DNA from: Variovorax sp. HW608
GTDB lineage: Bacteria > Pseudomonadota > Gammaproteobacteria > Burkholderiales > Burkholderiaceae_C
Direction: 5' to 3'
DNA length: 64,000 nucleotides
Assembly: GCF_900090195.1 (NCBI RefSeq)
Contig: NZ_LT607803.1
Coordinates: 3,162,001-3,226,000, forward strand
The position numbers were made by a program, and so were the translations under genes. Below are positions 60,721 to 64,000 of this stretch, piece after piece. How positions within the stretch are numbered: position 1 is the first letter of the stretch; the number at the start of each line of letters is the position of its first letter. A model generated the notes under the pieces. That model saw only the letters and a program-made list of their open reading frames with translations. It was not told the origin of the DNA and did no database searches.

Positions 60721-61125
60721 TCAGATGCGACGACGCTTCTGCGGACGGCAGCCGTTGTGCGGCACCGGGGTCACGTCGGCAATGGAGTTGATCCGGATGC
60801 CGAGCGCGGCCAGCGCGCGCACCGACGATTCGCGACCCGGGCCGGGACCCTTGATCTCGACGTCGAGATTCTTGATGCCTTGCTCGACCGCGGCGCGGCC
60901 GGCGACTTCAGAGGCGACCTGCGCAGCGAACGGCGTCGACTTGCGCGAACCCTTGAAGCCCTGACCACCCGACGAGGCCCACGACAGGGCGTTGCCCTGG
61001 CGGTCCGTGATCGTGATGATCGTGTTGTTGAACGAAGCGTGCACGTGCGCGATACCGTCCGCGACGTTCTTGCGAACCTTCTTGCGAACGCGCTGTGCTG
61101 CGTTATTGGCAGGAGCTTTAGCCAT
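60721..61125 (-). CDS. rpsK: 30S ribosomal protein S11
   Basis: A 134-residue S11 protein. [25 protein letters not shown] and [16 protein letters not shown] are nearly invariant, and the C-terminus [10 protein letters not shown] is the standard basic tail. It contacts 16S rRNA at the platform and mRNA exit. It starts 12 bp after rpsM. Confidence 0.97.
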   Translation of the reverse strand: MAKAPANNAAQRVRKKVRKNVADGIAHVHASFNNTIITITDRQGNALSWASSGGQGFKGSRKSTPFAAQVASEVAGRAAVEQGIKNLDVEIKGPGPGRESSVRALAALGIRINSIADVTPVPHNGCRPQKRRRI

Positions 61126-61137
61126 GCTGGTCTATCC

Positions 61138-61503
61138 TTATTTCTTCAGGGACTGCGCTGCCTTGCGCGGACCCTTGCGGGTGCGGGCGTTGGTGCGCGT
61201 ACGCTGGCCGCGCATCGGCAGGCCGCGACGATGACGGAAACCACGATAGCAACCGATGTCGATCAAGCGCTTGATGTTCATCGTCGTTTCGCGGCGCAGG
61301 TCGCCCTCGATCGTGAAGAGCGCGATCTGGTCGCGGATCTTCTCGAGATCGGCGTCGGTCAGATCCTTGATCTTCTTCGAGTACTCGATGCCGCTCGCTT
61401 CGCAGATCTTGCGAGCGCGCGTGCGACCGATGCCGTAAATGGCCGTCAGGCCGATTTCAGCGTGCTTGTGCGGCGGAATGTTGATGCCAGCAATACGTGC
61501 CAT
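61138..61503 (-). CDS. rpsM: 30S ribosomal protein S13
   Basis: A 121-residue S13 protein: [26 protein letters not shown], then [21 protein letters not shown]13 sits in the head of the small subunit and contacts tRNA in the P site through its basic tail. It is the first gene of the classical alpha operon (rpsM-rpsK-rpsD-rpoA-rplQ). Confidence 0.97.
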   Translation of the reverse strand: MARIAGINIPPHKHAEIGLTAIYGIGRTRARKICEASGIEYSKKIKDLTDADLEKIRDQIALFTIEGDLRRETTMNIKRLIDIGCYRGFRHRRGLPMRGQRTRTNARTRKGPRKAAQSLKK

Positions 61504-61527
61504 GTGCGTCCTCTAGTACTCTATCAA

Positions 61528-61641
61528 TCAACCCTGGCGCTGCTTGTGGCGCGGGTCGGAACAGATCACACGCACCACACCCTTGCGGCGGATGATCTTG
61601 CAATTACGGCAAATGGTTTTGACCGAAGCCGAAACTCTCAT
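61528..61641 (-). CDS. rpmJ: 50S ribosomal protein L36
   Basis: A 37-residue gene, easily overlooked. Translation begins [19 protein letters not shown] and ends [10 protein letters not shown]. The CxxC...C...H zinc-ribbon (C11, C14, C27, H32) makes it the zinc-binding L36 form. It lies between infA and rpsM, the usual place in Burkholderiales. Confidence 0.96.
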   Translation of the reverse strand: MRVSASVKTICRNCKIIRRKGVVRVICSDPRHKQRQG

Positions 61642-61673
61642 TTCATTCTCCTAAAACTCTTCAACCCGGCGAC

Positions 61674-61892
61674 TCATTTCGCCCGAAACACAATGCGCGC
61701 CCGGCTCAAGTCGTAGGGCGTCAACTCAACGGTGACCTTGTCACCTGGAAGGATGCGGATGTAGTGCATCCGCATCTTTCCGGAAATATGACCAAGAACG
61801 ATGTGCCCGTTTTCGAGCTTCACCCGGAATGTTGCGTTCGGCAGGTTCTCCAGAACCTCGCCTTGCATCTGGATGACATCGTCCTTCGACAT
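61674..61892 (-). CDS. infA: Translation initiation factor IF-1
   Basis: A 72-residue OB-fold protein: [39 protein letters not shown] and [16 protein letters not shown]-1 occupies the A site during initiation and assists IF-2 and IF-3. It starts 7 bp after the secY stop. The position between secY and rpmJ, with no adk, is the betaproteobacterial arrangement. Confidence 0.97.
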   Translation of the reverse strand: MSKDDVIQMQGEVLENLPNATFRVKLENGHIVLGHISGKMRMHYIRILPGDKVTVELTPYDLSRARIVFRAK

Positions 61893-61899
61893 CTCATGC

Positions 61900-63210
61900 C
61901 TACGACGTCTTGAAGTTCGCCTTCTTGAGCAGGGACTCGTACTGCTGAGACATCATGTAGTTCTGCACCTGGGCCATGAAGTCCATCGTGACCACCACGA
62001 TGATCAACAGGGAGGTGCCGCCGAAATAGAACGGCACGTTGTACTTCAGGATCAGGAACTCCGGCAGCAGGCAGACGAAGGTGATGTACACCGCGCCGGC
62101 CAGCGTCAGACGAACCAGGATCTTGTCGATATACCTTGCGGTCTGGTCGCCCGGACGGATGCCCGGGATGAACGCGCCGCTCTTCTTCAGGTTGTCTGCG
62201 GTCTCACGGCTGTTGAACACGAGCGCCGTATAGAAGAAGCAGAAGAACACGATGGCGCTGGCGTACAGCAGGACGTAGATCGGCTGACCCGGGTGCAATG
62301 CACTGGCAATGTCCCTGATCCAGCGCGAGCTCTCGCCGGTGCTGAACCAGCCCACGATCGTGGTCGGCAGCAGGATGATCGACGACGCGAAGATCGGCGG
62401 GATCACGCCGGCCATGTTCAGCTTGAGCGGCAGGTGCGACGACTGGCCGCCATACACCTTGTTGCCCACCTGGCGCCGCGCATAGTTCACGAGGATCTTG
62501 CGCTGGCCACGTTCGACGAACACGACGAAGTAGGTCACGAGGACCACCACGGCCACGATGAACAAGGCAACCAGCACGTTCATTGCGCCGGTGCGAACCA
62601 GTTCGAGCAAGCCGCCGATCGCATTGGGCAGGCCCGCAGCGATACCGGCGAAGATCAGGATCGAGATCCCGTTGCCCAGGCCCCGCTCGGTGATCTGCTC
62701 ACCCAGCCACATCAGGAACATCGAACCCGCGGTCAGGCTGATCATCGCGGTGAGGCGGAAGCCGAACCCCGGCGCCAGGACCAGACCCGGCGACGACTCG
62801 AGCGCAACGGCGATGCTGAACGACTGGAACAGCGCAAGGCCCAGCGTCCCGTAGCGGGTGTACTGGGTGATCTTGCGGCGGCCCGCCTCGCCTTCCTTCT
62901 TCAACTGTTCGAAGCTCGGCAACACGTAGGTCATCAACTGCATGATGATCGACGCGGAGATGTAAGGCATGATGCCCAACGCGAACACGGTGAAGCGCGA
63001 CAACGCGCCGCCCGAGAACATGTTGAACAGGCTCAGGATGCCGCCTTGCTGGCCTTGGAACAGCTGCGCCAGTTGGTCCGGATTGATGCCGGGCACCGGG
63101 ATGTGAGCCCCGACGCGATAGACCACGAGAGCGAGCAGCAAAAAGACAAGCCGGCGACGCAGGTCACCGAACTTGCCTGTTTTTGCGAGCGTTGCCGCGT
63201 TGGTTGCCAC
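61900..63210 (-). CDS. secY: Protein translocase subunit SecY
   Basis: A 436-residue inner-membrane protein with ten hydrophobic helices. The N-terminal [21 protein letters not shown], the plug region [12 protein letters not shown], and [19 protein letters not shown] (cytoplasmic loop contacting SecA/ribosome) are conserved. It forms the protein-conducting channel with SecE and SecG. The start is GTG (63208-63210). It follows rplO by 25 bp, as in the spc operon. Confidence 0.97.
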   Translation of the reverse strand: MATNAATLAKTGKFGDLRRRLVFLLLALVVYRVGAHIPVPGINPDQLAQLFQGQQGGILSLFNMFSGGALSRFTVFALGIMPYISASIIMQLMTYVLPSFEQLKKEGEAGRRKITQYTRYGTLGLALFQSFSIAVALESSPGLVLAPGFGFRLTAMISLTAGSMFLMWLGEQITERGLGNGISILIFAGIAAGLPNAIGGLLELVRTGAMNVLVALFIVAVVVLVTYFVVFVERGQRKILVNYARRQVGNKVYGGQSSHLPLKLNMAGVIPPIFASSIILLPTTIVGWFSTGESSRWIRDIASALHPGQPIYVLLYASAIVFFCFFYTALVFNSRETADNLKKSGAFIPGIRPGDQTARYIDKILVRLTLAGAVYITFVCLLPEFLILKYNVPFYFGGTSLLIIVVVTMDFMAQVQNYMMSQQYESLLKKANFKTS

Positions 63211-63235
63211 GAAGAACTTCTTTCAGTCCGTTTGT

Positions 63236-63667
63236 TCAGGCAACGCTGCCGCCGGCCGCTTCGATCGCAGCCTTGGCGCCGGCCGTCGCACCGATGCCCG
63301 TCAGCTTGACGGCCTTGGTGAGCTCACCCGACTTCACGACCTTGACGACCTTGGCGATCTGAGCCACCAGGCCGGCCTGCTTGAGAGCCAGCACGTCCAC
63401 TTCGGCCAGGCCGAGCTGCTCGAGCGAGGCGAGCGTCACTTCGGCGTTGAACTTCAGAAGCTGCGACTTGAAGCCGCGCTTCGGCAGGCGACGCTGCAGC
63501 GGCATCTGGCCGCCTTCGAAGCCCACCTTGTGGAAACCGCCCGCGCGCGACTTCTGACCCTTGTGACCGCGGCCCGCGGTCTTGCCGAGGCCGGAGCCGA
63601 TACCGCGGCCGACACGGCGCTTGGCGTGCTTGGCGCCAGCTGCCGGCTTGATGCCATTGAGTTCCAT
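63236..63667 (-). CDS. rplO: 50S ribosomal protein L15
   Basis: A 143-residue L15 protein: [22 protein letters not shown] and the glycine-rich [20 protein letters not shown] segment, then [18 protein letters not shown]15 helps late large-subunit assembly. It lies between rpmD and secY, 24 bp after rpmD. Confidence 0.97.
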   Translation of the reverse strand: MELNGIKPAAGAKHAKRRVGRGIGSGLGKTAGRGHKGQKSRAGGFHKVGFEGGQMPLQRRLPKRGFKSQLLKFNAEVTLASLEQLGLAEVDVLALKQAGLVAQIAKVVKVVKSGELTKAVKLTGIGATAGAKAAIEAAGGSVA

Positions 63668-63691
63668 ATGCGTCTCTCTCAGTGACTCTGC

Positions 63692-63877
63692 TTAGAGCAC
63701 TTTGACCAGATAACTGATCTTGTTGATCATGCCGCGGACCGCGGGCGTGTCCTGCAGTTCGCTCACGCTGTTGAGCTTGCGCAGGCCCAGGCCACGCACG
63801 GTGGCGCGATGCGATTGCTTGGTGCCGATCGGGCTCTTGACCAGTTGCACCTTGACGGTTTGTTGTTGCGTCGTCAT
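63692..63877 (-). CDS. rpmD: 50S ribosomal protein L30
   Basis: A 61-residue L30 protein: [22 protein letters not shown] and [28 protein letters not shown]. This is the standard short bacterial L30 with the conserved GLGLRKLN. It begins about 15 bp after the rpsE stop and precedes rplO. Confidence 0.96.
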   Translation of the reverse strand: MTTQQQTVKVQLVKSPIGTKQSHRATVRGLGLRKLNSVSELQDTPAVRGMINKISYLVKVL

Positions 63878-63891
63878 CTGACTGCTCCGTT

Positions 63892-64000
63892 TCAGGCGAA
63901 GAGTTCTTCGACGGTCAGGCCGCGCTTGGCAGCGACTTCTGACGCGGTCGTCGAATTCTTCAGGCCGTCCAGGGTGGCCCGGACCATGTTGTAGGGGTTC
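63892..64000 (-). CDS. rpsE: 30S ribosomal protein S5, C-terminal end only
   Basis: The last 35 or so residues of S5 are inside the window: [20 protein letters not shown], then [14 protein letters not shown] before [13 protein letters not shown] is the conserved S5 helix. The gene continues beyond 64000. Confidence 0.93.
   Translation of the reverse strand, partial: NPYNMVRATLDGLKNSTTASEVAAKRGLTVEELFA

Overview
The window is high-GC, almost fully coding DNA from a betaproteobacterium, most likely a Comamonadaceae member close to Variovorax. This inference rests on the ribosomal order rpsE-rpmD-rplO-secY-infA-rpmJ-rpsM-rpsK-rpsD-rpoA-rplQ with no adk between secY and infA, solo Bug-type binding proteins, a Liv-type transporter sandwiched between CoA ligases, and an aerobic 2-aminobenzoyl-CoA cluster.

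Left part (1-23 kb). A partial SDR gene and a SRAP-family protein lacking the family's catalytic residues are followed by a Crp/Fnr regulator. The regulator is divergent from an operon of acyl-CoA ligase, LivG, LivH, LivM, [antisense group II intron], LivJ-like binding protein, LivF and a PaaK-like ligase. The operon looks like an uptake-and-CoA-activation unit for an unidentified carboxylic acid. Two kinds of non-coding repeat lie between its genes. Then come housekeeping and accessory genes: DUF2164, a DnaJ-like protein, a class D beta-lactamase, a cytosine-deaminase-like amidohydrolase, a methyltransferase, a CBS protein, a Sir2 deacylase, a frameshifted cation/proton antiporter, a flavin-dependent-halogenase-like enzyme and a Bug receptor.

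Middle part (23-40 kb). This is a two-partner secretion / contact-dependent-inhibition-type locus on the minus strand: the TpsB transporter (38.6-40.4 kb), a 2959-residue FhaB/CdiA-like exoprotein, and its presumed immunity gene. Downstream lies a decaying array of displaced exoprotein 3' ends and immunity-like genes in low-GC DNA (23.1-29.3 kb). The array contains an apparently perfect 2.0-kb copy of part of the main gene, a DUF2489-like immunity gene, a DUF4926-like gene and a zinc-ribbon gene whose ATG appears to have become ATA.

Right part (40-58 kb). A PQQ/cytochrome c alcohol dehydrogenase is divergent from a GAF-Fis regulator, with a perfect dyad between them. A xylFHG-type sugar ABC operon with a ROK regulator follows, preceded by a TTAGTTCG/CGAACTAA dyad that matches the known XylR operator style. 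Then come a second Bug receptor, a cyclopropane-fatty-acid synthase with DUF1840, and a tightly overlapped operon of 2-aminobenzoyl-CoA monooxygenase/reductase, MarR, enoyl-CoA hydratase, acyl-CoA dehydrogenase, 2-aminobenzoate-CoA ligase and a RidA-like protein. It ends in a clear intrinsic terminator.

Right edge (58-64 kb). Initiator tRNA-Met lies next to the end of the spc/alpha ribosomal operons, read on the minus strand from a partial rpsE.
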